Source: Actinacidiphila epipremni
GTDB lineage: Bacteria; Actinomycetota; Actinomycetes; Streptomycetales; Streptomycetaceae
DNA length: 64,000 nucleotides
Reading direction: 5' to 3'
Assembly: GCF_012034175.1 (NCBI RefSeq)
Contig: NZ_JAATEJ010000032.1
Location: 1 to 64,000 of the forward strand
Shown: piece after piece, positions 24,532 through 32,572 of the stretch
Numbering within the stretch: position 1 is the stretch's first letter
Layout of the letters: each line of letters starts with the position of its first letter
Position numbers and translations under genes: made by a program
The notes under the pieces: model-generated
Told to the model about the DNA's origin: nothing
Database searches by the model: none
Seen by the model: the letters and a program-made list of their open reading frames with translations, nothing else

Positions 24532-25353
24532 TCAGAACAGCACCGGCGCGAGCTCGCCGGCCTGCTTCGGGTCGGTCGTCGGCAGCAACCCGGCCGGGGC
24601 GACGGCCAGTTGCACGGCCAGCGCCGAGTGGTCGGTGAGCCGGCCCTCCATGACGCGCGGCTCATGAACGTACGAGCAACTGCGCAGGACTGCCGCGAGC
24701 CGGCCGGAGGTGTGCGCGTGGTCGTACCGGTAACCGTCCCCGGTCCTGCCGACCCAGGAATAAGCGAGCGCCGTAGGGTGCAGGGCACGGAAGGCGTCGG
24801 TGTATCCGGCGGCGGCGAACGCATCGTAGAAGGCGTATTCGAACGGCGCGAAGAAGCGGTAGCGCGGCGTGTGGCCGGGCTCCAGGACGTTGAAGTCGCC
24901 GAGCACGATACGTGCCCCGGTCCGGCCGTCGGGCAGCGTGGCGGCGCACTCCTTGAGCCACCGACGCTTCCGCTCCGTCTTCTCGGGCGAGGCGTCCCGT
25001 GACGGCACATACAGGCCGATCACGTCGAGCGGCCCGTCCGCGGTGTCCACGCTCACCGCGACGGCACGGTGCGGCAGGTAGGTGAGCGCGAATGGGGCCG
25101 GACGGGTCGCGAGGCGGCTGACGATCATCACGCCGCGCTCACCCCGCGGTGCGGGTCGCGGGAACGTCACCGCGTACCCCGCCTCGGCGAACCGCTCGGC
25201 AAGGAAGGCGCATCCCGCGCTGTCGGCGGTCTCCGTCAGTACGAGGAGGTGTTCCGGCCGCGCCGCTAGGTAGGCCAGTTGGCGTTCGGCGCGGGCCAGG
25301 CCCGGGTTGTTGAGGTTGAACGTGGCCACGCCCAGCGTGCCGGGCCTGCTCAT
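24532..25353 (-). CDS. Endonuclease/exonuclease/phosphatase family protein
   Basis: A 273-residue protein of the EEP superfamily (Mg-dependent phosphodiesterases and phosphatases). The active-site elements are FNLNNP at the start, LTETAD (metal-binding glutamate), IVLGDFNVLEPGH and the terminal LTDHSALAV, with a YDH motif in the middle. It could cleave a phosphodiester or dephosphorylate a nucleotide or sugar phosphate. Its start overlaps the kinase-like stop by four bases. Confidence 0.85.
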   Translation of the reverse strand: MSRPGTLGVATFNLNNPGLARAERQLAYLAARPEHLLVLTETADSAGCAFLAERFAEAGYAVTFPRPAPRGERGVMIVSRLATRPAPFALTYLPHRAVAVSVDTADGPLDVIGLYVPSRDASPEKTERKRRWLKECAATLPDGRTGARIVLGDFNVLEPGHTPRYRFFAPFEYAFYDAFAAAGYTDAFRALHPTALAYSWVGRTGDGYRYDHAHTSGRLAAVLRSCSYVHEPRVMEGRLTDHSALAVQLAVAPAGLLPTTDPKQAGELAPVLF

Positions 25354-25826
25354 GGGCTGCCCCTCATTCCGATGTCCCTGACGGCCGCGAGGACGCGGCG
25401 CGCGACGTCCTGCGGGCTGTCGGTGCTCGCATCGCACTGGACGACGCGTACGCCGGCGGCCATCAGGAACCTAGCGGCCTCGCGGAACGCGGCACATTCC
25501 CGTGCCGGGCCCCCGGGCGCGCGCTCGTACCTGCTGTGCGCTCCCCTGCTGGTGAGCCGCTTGTCCAGCACCTCCGCGCGAGCGTTGAGGATCACGGCCA
25601 GGTCGGGCATGTCGGCGTGGCGGTCGGCGGCGATCAGGCATGCCATCGTCAGGCCCCGGTAGTCGTCGGTGCCGTTGCGGGCGAGCCGGCCGAGCGCGGT
25701 GTCGCTGGGCTCCCGGGTCGCAAGCACGGCAGCGCCTGCGGCACGCAGTTCCTCGGCGACGAGCGCGGTGACGGTCGACTTCCCCACCCCGCCCGGACCG
25801 TCGATCGAGACGAACAGCCCGGTCAC
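25350..25826 (-). CDS. Thymidylate-kinase-like protein with internal deletion
   Basis: A 158-residue P-loop kinase of the dTMP kinase family, versus 195-215 residues normally. The Walker A GPGGVGKST (residues 10-18), REPSDT and the C-terminal end are intact. After ACLIAADRH it jumps directly to ADMPDLAVILNARAEVL. The stretch of about 40-45 residues that normally holds the DRY/LID-adjacent catalytic segment (in family members ...DRYxxSSLVLQ...) is absent. The frame is kept. This looks like an in-frame deletion, so it is likely inactive as a dTMP kinase unless the fold compensates. The GTG 25826 start is chosen from the fold start MTGLFVSIDG. Confidence 0.75.
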   Translation of the reverse strand: MTGLFVSIDGPGGVGKSTVTALVAEELRAAGAAVLATREPSDTALGRLARNGTDDYRGLTMACLIAADRHADMPDLAVILNARAEVLDKRLTSRGAHSRYERAPGGPARECAAFREAARFLMAAGVRVVQCDASTDSPQDVARRVLAAVRDIGMRGSP

Positions 25827-25896
25827 GACAGACCCACCACGGGCAGAGGGCGGGACCGCTCGGGCACCACAGGGCATTGTTCGGTGTCGACCGCGC

Positions 25897-26817
25897 CTAG
25901 GCGTCCAGCCTGGCGGCGATGTCCGTGTGCTCCCAGACGTTGCCGACCAGGAAGTCGGTGGGCGGGTGCCGGGAAACCGCCGTCCGCGCGGCGAACACCA
26001 GGTAGGGGCAGATCGCCACGCCGCCGTCGGTGAAGACGTAGATGATGGTGCCGGCCTCGCATCCCGCGAGGGGTTTGCCGTCGTTCGGGAACCGGATGAG
26101 CGTGACGTCCAGGTCTTCCCCGGCGAACGGCGTCACCAGTTCCTGGATGTGCCGCATGTGGGCGTCCGGACGGCGCAGCCTCTGCGCGGCCTTGCTCGCG
26201 CCCCGCCCCATCTGCCCGAGCGGGTTCATCAGCACGTACTTCGCACCGTGTTCCTTCGCGAACTCGCAGAGCCGGGCGTACTCCTCGTCCTCGGCGAGGT
26301 TGTTCGGCGTGCACAGCAGCCCTTGCAGGATACCGGCCCCGGCGAAGGCCTCGACGGTGTCGACGGTCTCCTGGAAACCCTCGCGGCGCCCCCGGAAGAC
26401 ACCGTGGGAGTCCGGCGAGAATCCGTCCAGGCTCACGTTCATGTGGGCGCCCAGCTCCGCCAGGCGCTGGATCTGGTGGCGGGTCGGCATGGTCGCGTTG
26501 GTGCACACGCCCACGCCCATGCCCGCGGCGCGGAACTCGGCGACGATCTGGATGAGGTCGGCGTGCATGAACGGCTCCCCGCCGGTCACCGTCACCCGGG
26601 TGACCCGGGATTCGGCAAGCTGCGGGATCAGCCGGTCACGCACCGCCTCCAGCGGCATGTACGCGCCGCGCCCGGTCGCGCTGACGAAGCAGTGCCGGCA
26701 CTTCTCGTTGCACGGCTCGCAGATCTGCACGAGCGCCTTGCGGTGCGGGGAGTCGACGGTCGTGCGGAAGTAGCAGGACGCGGCGCGTTCCCGGGTGACG
26801 ATCGGGCGTGCGGTCAT
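25897..26817 (-). CDS. Radical SAM protein with SPASM-like C terminus
   Basis: A 306-residue radical SAM enzyme. The [4Fe-4S] site is C36-x3-C40-x2-C43 (CNEKCRHC), with the GGEPFMH loop following. The C-terminal third has LAGCEAGTIIYVFTDGGVAICPYLVF and a final GNVWEH, the Cys-x(n)-CPY and GN features of SPASM/twitch auxiliary-cluster domains. That domain is common in enzymes modifying peptides or other substrates. GGAGG precedes the ATG at 26817; a longer start at 26838 is possible. It heads the minus-strand set with kinase-like, EEP and MazG-like genes and diverges from a regulator gene. Confidence 0.9.
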   Translation of the reverse strand: MTARPIVTRERAASCYFRTTVDSPHRKALVQICEPCNEKCRHCFVSATGRGAYMPLEAVRDRLIPQLAESRVTRVTVTGGEPFMHADLIQIVAEFRAAGMGVGVCTNATMPTRHQIQRLAELGAHMNVSLDGFSPDSHGVFRGRREGFQETVDTVEAFAGAGILQGLLCTPNNLAEDEEYARLCEFAKEHGAKYVLMNPLGQMGRGASKAAQRLRRPDAHMRHIQELVTPFAGEDLDVTLIRFPNDGKPLAGCEAGTIIYVFTDGGVAICPYLVFAARTAVSRHPPTDFLVGNVWEHTDIAARLDA

Positions 26818-26904
26818 GTGTGCCTCCAAGGCGTGCATGTGCGCGCGGCGTCAGCGCGTCGTCTGCCTTGCACAGAGCCAACTCGCTGACGCCATGTCAG
26901 ACCC

Positions 26905-26955
26905 GACCTTTGGGCGGACATTCCGCCGGACTTTTGGTCACCACCGGACTTTCAG
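26905..26955. promoter_or_regulatory. Divergent promoter with GACYTTTGG repeats and palindrome
   Basis: GACCTTTGG at 26905, GACTTTTGG at 26929 and GACTTTCAG at 26947 are related direct words. A perfect inverted repeat GGCGGA-CAT-TCCGCC lies at 26913-26927. They sit in the 192 bp between the radical SAM gene and the regulator gene, where regulation of both is expected. Confidence 0.55.
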
Positions 26956-27009
26956 CCGCTGTCGCGCCGCTACCGTCGGTGCGAGAGGAATCACCGGAGG
27001 TGCTGCCGC

Positions 27010-28157
27010 ATGCAGGTCATGACGCCGTTTGAACAGGCATGTCTTGCCCACGGATGGTCAAAACCGGCGGCTTTCCTACCGGCCTTCCAGGCGACGGCGG
27101 CCGTACTGGGCGAGAGCGCTACGGTGACCGAGCGTCAGTTCCTGCGCTGGCGGCAGCCCGATCCGCCCACTCCGAGGCTGACCGCGTGGCGAGTGCTCCA
27201 CGCGATGTTCGGTGTGAGCCCGGCGCTGCTCGGTTTCCCCCGGCTACCGCCGGGTGCCACCGTGGGAGGAGCCGGACCGATTCCCGAGCAGAAAGGTGGA
27301 CCTGCGGTGAAACGACGTGGGTTTCTGGCCGATACCGCGGGTGTGGCTGCCGCAGCAGGTGTGCCCGCGCACATCCGCCCCCTGACGCCGGCCGGGGCGA
27401 CCGGGGCGATCGGCACCGTCCACCTCCTGGAACTCCGTGAGGGCCTGCGCTCGCTGTTCCAGCTCGACAACGCCTACGGCGGCGACGAGGTACGCACTCT
27501 GGCGGTCAAGCACCTGCGGCGGGTACGGCGGATATTGAGCACCCGCAGCTACCCGGAATCCATCGGGCGTCAGCTCCGACTGCTGGCCGGCGAGGTTGCC
27601 GAGCACTGCGGCTGGCCCGGGCCGCCCAGGAGCGTGCCGAGCGGCTCGGTTCGGCAGCTCTCCAGTCGGTCACCGCGACCCGGGAGGCACGTGCCCTGTC
27701 ACTGCTGGGCGACGGTACTGGCGCCGAACGGCGTCTCGCCGACGCCATGCGCGTGCTCGACCGGACCGGCAGAGGACGCCCGGACCCGGAGTGGACGGCT
27801 TTCCACGGCCACTCCGAACTCAACCACGCGCACGGCATCCTCTACGCCGATCTTGGGCAGCATGGCGCCGCGGTGCAATACCTCGCGGCGGCGCTCGACC
27901 ACCAGGACCGTACCTACGGCCGCAACAGGGCGCTGTACCGCCTGCGGCTGGCCGACAGCCTGATCCGGGACGGCCGCGTCGACGAAGGCGCCGCCCAAGC
28001 CGTCGGCAGTCTGGAGCACCTCGACGAAGTCGAGTCCGGACGCGTGACCAAGCGCCTCAGCGAGGTGACCGCTCTGCTGCGCCGCAAGGACGCGGCCGGC
28101 GCCCGCGCGGCCGTCGAGGAGCTGACCGCGTACACGCAGACGAAGGGGGCCGCGTGA
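27010..28157 (+). pseudogene. Streptomyces-type HTH/TPR regulator, deletion with frame shift
   Basis: The first part, from ATG 27010 (GGAGG ten bases upstream), reads as an XRE-like HTH with a SPALLGFPRLPPG linker. It then has the KRRGFLADTAGVAAAAGV segment and helical repeats to about 27610 (IGRQLRLLAGEVAEHCG). The continuation belongs to another frame: LARAAQERAERLGSAALQSV from 27612 and onward to the TGA at 28157, ending LTAYTQTKGAA. Intact family members have about 40-45 extra residues between these pieces. A deletion of length not divisible by three at 27606-27618 explains the shift. The gene would control the divergent radical SAM set. Confidence 0.72.
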
Positions 28158-28720
28158 CCGCCACCGAGCCGGCGTACGAGATATACGAAGGCGCCGACGC
28201 CGCCCGGCGGCTCGATGACTTCCTCGGAGTCTACGAGGAGGTCTACGCCGAGCCGCCGTACCGCGAAGGGCCCAGCGATGTCGCGCAGTTCGTGGAGCAC
28301 TACCACGCGCACACCCGGCGGCCGGGGATGCGGCTGGTACTCGCCCGCGCGGGCGGGGAAGTCGTCGGGTTCAGCTACGGGTATCCGCTCCCCGCCGACA
28401 CCCAGTGGTGGACCAGCGTCGTCGAAGAGCTGCCCGCCGGCTTCACGCAGGAGGACGGCGCCCGCACGCTGGCCGTCATCGAACTTGCCGTCGTGAAGCC
28501 ATGGCGGCGTCGCGGGGTCGCCGCCGCGCTGCACGCGCTCCTGCGCGAGGGGCTGCATGTCGAACGGGTCACTCTCACCGTGCGCCCCGAGCCGGAGGCG
28601 ATGGCGGCTCAGAAGGCCTACGCCAGCTGGGGGTACCGGGAGGTCGGGCGCTCCCACCCGTGGGAGGAGGCCCCCTACTACACCGCCATGGTGCTCGACC
28701 TCACCCGGCAGGTGTCCTGA
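28154..28720 (+). CDS. GNAT family N-acetyltransferase
   Basis: A 188-residue acetyltransferase. The core has LVLARAGGEVVGFSYGYPLP, the acetyl-CoA loop VKPWRRRGVAAALHALL and AYASWGYREVGRSHPWEEAPYY. The GTG start overlaps the stop of the damaged regulator (GTGA), so expression probably depended on translation through that gene. The break upstream may reduce its translation. The substrate is unknown. It completes the gene island whose centre is the radical SAM enzyme. Confidence 0.85.
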   Translation: MTATEPAYEIYEGADAARRLDDFLGVYEEVYAEPPYREGPSDVAQFVEHYHAHTRRPGMRLVLARAGGEVVGFSYGYPLPADTQWWTSVVEELPAGFTQEDGARTLAVIELAVVKPWRRRGVAAALHALLREGLHVERVTLTVRPEPEAMAAQKAYASWGYREVGRSHPWEEAPYYTAMVLDLTRQVS

Positions 28721-28822
28721 CCGCCAGGCGGCGGGGCAGGGTGGGGCGGCCTTGCGGCTGGCGGGGCGTCAGGTCACGCTGGTCGCGGGGCCTGGTATGT
28801 CCGTTCAGTGGGAGGTGAGCGC

Positions 28823-29815
28823 ATGACCGCACCTGCTCAGGCGGGGATCGAGATCGTACGGGCGACGTCGGCGCATGTCCCGATGGTTTTCGCGTTGGCG
28901 CAGTCCAGGAATCTGGAGGGCACCGATCCGCGTGTGGCCAGCCAGGAAGGGTTCCTGGTGTCGGAATACACCGCCGAGGTGTACGAAAGGCGACTGGCCA
29001 CCGCCGAGCACTTCTACGTGGCCGTCAAGGGCTCCGACGTCCTGGGATTCCTGCTGGCCTACAGCGACGCCCAGATCGAGCCGGACGAGTGGCTGAACCA
29101 CCGGATCAAGACCACCCTGGGCAGCTTCCTGGTGATCAAGCAGGTGTGCGTGGCCCGCGACGCGTCGCGGCAGGGTGTTGCGTCGCGGCTGTACCACCAT
29201 GTGCTGGAGCAGTGGACGGCCGCGCCGGTGATCGCCGCGGTGGTCAACGAGCCGCGGAACGAGGCGTCGAGTCACTTCCACCGGAAACTGGGCTTCGAGG
29301 AACTGACCCGGCTACGCCCGCCGGACGGCCGACTGCGCGTGGTGTGGGTCTCGCGCAAACCGCGCGAGTCGATGCTGCAGACGCAATACGAGATCGCGGT
29401 GGACTTATACAAGCACGAGGACCTCCTCAACTGGAACAAGCTCAACAATTTCCTCTACATCACCGCCGGCCTCGCCGCCACCCTGGCCTTCACCCTCGGC
29501 AAGGAGGGCGCGCAGTCACGCGAGGTGGCCCGAGGGGTCGGAGCGGTCATCGCGGTGATCGGGTTCGTCTCCGGCATGGCCTTCGCCGTCATGCTGCGTT
29601 ACGGGCGCCGCTATTTGCAGACCCGCAAGAGCACCGTCGTGGAGCTGGAGGAGCACATGGCGTGGCACGGCGGGCAGCGCATCGTGGGGCGTCAACTGGC
29701 GGAGCCGGGATCGGCGTGGCTTGAGGCGTCGCCGACCGGCCTGGTGATGGTGCTGCTTCCTGTCATGGTCTCGCTGGGCTGGCTGGCGATGCTGGGCGTG
29801 GTGCTGGCGAACTGA
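28823..29815 (+). CDS. GNAT domain fused to a membrane domain
   Basis: A 330-residue two-part protein. Residues about 1-180 form a GNAT acetyltransferase (IVRATSAHVPMVFALAQ, VKQVCVARDASRQGVASRLYHHVL, FHRKLGFEELTRL). Residues 190-330 are a separate membrane module. It starts with QTQYEIAVDLYKHEDLLNWNKLNNFLYITAGLAATLAF (helix then TM1), then has a second hydrophobic segment (VGAVIAVIGFVSGMAFAVML), a charged linker with LEEHMAW, and a third hydrophobic segment (LVMVLLPVMVSLGWLAMLGVVL). This two- to three-TM layout recalls 2TM effector domains of bacterial conflict systems, though I cannot name the family. A GGAGG lies eight bases before the ATG. It has no obvious operon partner. Confidence 0.8.
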   Translation: MTAPAQAGIEIVRATSAHVPMVFALAQSRNLEGTDPRVASQEGFLVSEYTAEVYERRLATAEHFYVAVKGSDVLGFLLAYSDAQIEPDEWLNHRIKTTLGSFLVIKQVCVARDASRQGVASRLYHHVLEQWTAAPVIAAVVNEPRNEASSHFHRKLGFEELTRLRPPDGRLRVVWVSRKPRESMLQTQYEIAVDLYKHEDLLNWNKLNNFLYITAGLAATLAFTLGKEGAQSREVARGVGAVIAVIGFVSGMAFAVMLRYGRRYLQTRKSTVVELEEHMAWHGGQRIVGRQLAEPGSAWLEASPTGLVMVLLPVMVSLGWLAMLGVVLAN

Positions 29816-29841
29816 CGCGCCCTCATGCGGCCCGCGGGGTG

Positions 29842-30510
29842 TCACGCCACGGCGGCGAAGCGGGCGGTGAGCCAGACCGGGTCGGTGATGGCGGAGCCGA
29901 CGACGACGGCGTGGGCGCCGGCGGTGAAGGCGGCGCGGGCGTCGGACGGTGTGGCGTAGCCGCGTTCGGCGACGACGGGGACGCCGGTGTTCGCGACGAG
30001 GGCGGCGACGAGGGCGAGGTCGGGCAGGGGGCCGGTGTGGGGGCGGGCGGGGTAGCCCATCGTCGAGGAGCTGACCATCGCCGCGCCCGCGGCCACCGCG
30101 GTGCGCGCGTCCTCGACGCCCGCAACGCCCGCCTTGACGGGCCTGCCCAGCGCGGCGAACGACGCGATCAGCTCGGCGAGGTCCTGGCCGTCGTGGCGGC
30201 GGGCCGCGGAGTCCGCCTCCAGCTCGACGACATCCGCGCCGGCCTCGGCGAGGGCTGCCGCGTGCCGCACGGTGGGCGTGATGCGGACGGCCCCGCCGTG
30301 CGAGCCGTCGATGCTGACGGCGAGCACGGGCAGGCCGGGGACGCTCCGCTTGACCGCGCGCACCGCGTCGGGTCCGTCCACCTTCACGGCGACGGCCCCG
30401 CCGGCCTGCGCGGCGGCGGCGAGCCGGACCACGTCCTGCGTGTGCTGCCAGGGCGACTGCGGCGACGGGGTGAGCGAGACGATCAGCCCGCGCGGGAGGA
30501 GGACGCTCAT
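29842..30510 (-). CDS. nanE: N-acetylmannosamine-6-phosphate 2-epimerase
   Basis: A 222-residue TIM-barrel epimerase that converts ManNAc-6-P to GlcNAc-6-P. It shows RGLIVSLTPSPQSPW, AVAVKVDGPDAVRAVK, VELEADSAARRHDG, VSSSTMGYPARP and VVAERGYATPSDARAAFTAGAHAVVVGSAITDP, all close to NanE. It is last in the nagR-nagA-nanE group; the start overlaps the nagA stop (ATGA). It feeds GlcNAc-6-P to NagA. Confidence 0.9.
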   Translation of the reverse strand: MSVLLPRGLIVSLTPSPQSPWQHTQDVVRLAAAAQAGGAVAVKVDGPDAVRAVKRSVPGLPVLAVSIDGSHGGAVRITPTVRHAAALAEAGADVVELEADSAARRHDGQDLAELIASFAALGRPVKAGVAGVEDARTAVAAGAAMVSSSTMGYPARPHTGPLPDLALVAALVANTGVPVVAERGYATPSDARAAFTAGAHAVVVGSAITDPVWLTARFAAVA

Positions 30511-31604
30511 GCCGCCAACTCCGTTCCGCCGACCAGCACCCGAACGGGCGTGACGTCCTCGTCGGTGACGATCAGGTCGGCCGGGCCGCCGAGCGTCAGC
30601 TCGCCCGCGCCGGTCAGGCCGTAGAAGCGGGCCGGGGCGCGGCTGGCGAGGTTGACGGCGCGGTCGACCGGCCAGCCGAGCGCGACGAGCTTGGCCACCT
30701 GCTGGAGCAGCGTCACGGTGCTGCCGGCCAGCGTCCCGTCGGGCAGCCGCGGCACCCCGTCGGTGACGGTGACGGTGAAGCCGCCCACGGTGAAGGCGCC
30801 GTCCCCGGCGCCCGCCGGCGACGCGGCGTCCGTCACGAGCATGATCCGGTGCTCGGCGGCCTTGAGCGCGAGCATCGAGGTCTCCCGCGCCAGGTGGATG
30901 TCGTCGGCGATGAGCTGGATGGCGACCTCCTCCCGGTTCAGCGTCGCGCCCGCGATGCCGGGGGCGCGGTGGCTGAAGGCGATCATCCCGTTGAACAGGT
31001 GCGTGACCGCGCGCGCCCCGGCGTCGAAGCCCGCGTACGCGGTCGCCGTGTCGGCCCCGGAGTGGCCGGCCTGCACGATGACGCCCTGCCGGGCGGCCCA
31101 GGAGATCAGCTCCAGCGCGCCGGGCAGCTCGGGGGCGACGGTGATGGTGCGCAGCGGCCCGGCGGCCAGGAAGCGCCGTACGAGGGCGGGGTCGGGGTCG
31201 CGCAGGTACTCGGGGCGGTGCACCCCGCGGTGGTGCGGGGAAAGGAACGGCCCCTCGGCATGCACGCCGACGACCTTCGCGCCGCGCGGCGCGGCCTCCC
31301 GGAGCTTGCCGAGCACGCCGAGCTGGCGGACGACGTTGTCCTCGGAGTCGGTGATGACGGTGGGCTGGACGTGGAGGACCCCGTCGCGGGCCAGCGCCGC
31401 GAGGGCGTGCGCGAACTCCTCGGCGCCTGCGGCGTTGAAGTCCACCCCGCCGTACCCGTTGACCTGGAGGTCGACCAGCCCGGGCAGCACGTAGCCGGAG
31501 CCGGTCGAGGGCAGCCCGGCGCGTACCAGGCGGCCGTCGTCGATCTCGACGTCGCCCTTGACCCACGCGCCGGCGATGACGGCGCCTCGTGCGGAAATTC
31601 TCAT
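30507..31604 (-). CDS. nagA: N-acetylglucosamine-6-phosphate deacetylase
   Basis: A 365-residue amidohydrolase that makes glucosamine-6-P and acetate from GlcNAc-6-P. The metal-site and substrate motifs include PGLVDLQVNGYGG, VHAEGPFLSPHHRGVH, QAGHSGADTA, THLFNGMIAFSHRAPG and MLVTDAASPAG. The length is normal. The ATG at 31604 overlaps the stop of the upstream GntR gene, and nanE follows with another overlap. Confidence 0.94.
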   Translation of the reverse strand: MRISARGAVIAGAWVKGDVEIDDGRLVRAGLPSTGSGYVLPGLVDLQVNGYGGVDFNAAGAEEFAHALAALARDGVLHVQPTVITDSEDNVVRQLGVLGKLREAAPRGAKVVGVHAEGPFLSPHHRGVHRPEYLRDPDPALVRRFLAAGPLRTITVAPELPGALELISWAARQGVIVQAGHSGADTATAYAGFDAGARAVTHLFNGMIAFSHRAPGIAGATLNREEVAIQLIADDIHLARETSMLALKAAEHRIMLVTDAASPAGAGDGAFTVGGFTVTVTDGVPRLPDGTLAGSTVTLLQQVAKLVALGWPVDRAVNLASRAPARFYGLTGAGELTLGGPADLIVTDEDVTPVRVLVGGTELAA

Positions 31605-32443
31605 GGATACAACCTCGCTACGTGAGGGACGACGCCGCGGCCGGACGGCTCCGCGGCGGACGCGGTACGGGGGGCGTGCCCGGCCTGGCCTTCCAGGGCG
31701 GCACGGAAGCGGTAGCGGTCGCCGCGGTAGACGCTGCGGCACCACTGGACCACCCGGCGGTTCTCGTCGTAGGTGGTCTGGACGATCTCCAGGACCGGGT
31801 CGCCCGGCGGCAGCCCGAGGTGCTCGGCGAGGTCGGCGGTCGCGCCGCGCGCCTCGATGACGCAGTCGGCCCGCACCGCGTGCAGCCCGTACTGCTCGGC
31901 GAGCGTGCCGTACAGCGAGGCGGTCGCGAAGTCGTGGCCGCCGAGCCCGGGCGCCAGGCCCTCGGGGATCAGGGAGAAGTCGATCAGGGTCGGGATGCCG
32001 TCGAGGTGCCGCAGCCGGACCAGCTCGACCAGCGGTGCGCCGGGGGCGACGCCCAGCAGGTCCGCCTCGTCCAGGGTGCTGGGCCGGGTGAGGCAGGTGA
32101 GCACCTTGGAGCTGGAGGTCAGCCCGTTGGCGGCGGCGAGGTCGGAGAAGCTCACCAGGCCGGTGCCGCCCTCCTCGATGGACTCCGCGTCCGGTTCGGC
32201 CGGCCGCAGCGCCACCGGGGCGGGCGCCTGCCCGCGCACCCACCGGGCACCGGCGACGACGGTGACCAGGCCGGCCACTTCGAGGTCCTTCAGGGCCTGC
32301 CGTACGGTGACCCGGCTGACGTCGAACTGCTCGGCGAGGACGCGTTCGGAGGGCATACGGGAGCCGGGCGCGATCACCCCCGACTCGATGCGTTCCCTGA
32401 GGTGCTGGGCCACCTTGCGGTGTAGTGCTGGCGATGTAGACAT
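31601..32443 (-). CDS. GntR family regulator with UTRA domain (NagR/DasR-like)
   Basis: A 280-residue regulator. The N-terminal GntR HTH is HRKVAQHLRERIESGVIAPGSRMPSERVLAEQFDVSRVTVRQALKDLE. The C-terminal UTRA ligand domain (PLVELVRLRHLDGIPTLIDFSLIPEGLAPG, RVVQWCRSVYRGDRYRF) usually senses phosphorylated sugars. Family members such as DasR and NagR respond to GlcN-6-P or GlcNAc-6-P. It heads the regulator-nagA-nanE unit and is the likely owner of the GACCACTGGT sites before the transport operon. Confidence 0.88.
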   Translation of the reverse strand: MSTSPALHRKVAQHLRERIESGVIAPGSRMPSERVLAEQFDVSRVTVRQALKDLEVAGLVTVVAGARWVRGQAPAPVALRPAEPDAESIEEGGTGLVSFSDLAAANGLTSSSKVLTCLTRPSTLDEADLLGVAPGAPLVELVRLRHLDGIPTLIDFSLIPEGLAPGLGGHDFATASLYGTLAEQYGLHAVRADCVIEARGATADLAEHLGLPPGDPVLEIVQTTYDENRRVVQWCRSVYRGDRYRFRAALEGQAGHAPRTASAAEPSGRGVVPHVARLYP

Positions 32444-32572
32444 GAGCCTGATTGTGTCCGTTGGGTGGGAGGGCGAGGGACGTCATTCACCGGCCGGTGC
32501 CGTACGGCCCGAGGCGGTCCGTACGCCCCGGGGGCGATCGTCCGGCGGGCGCGCCGGTGCCGGCGGGGAGCC

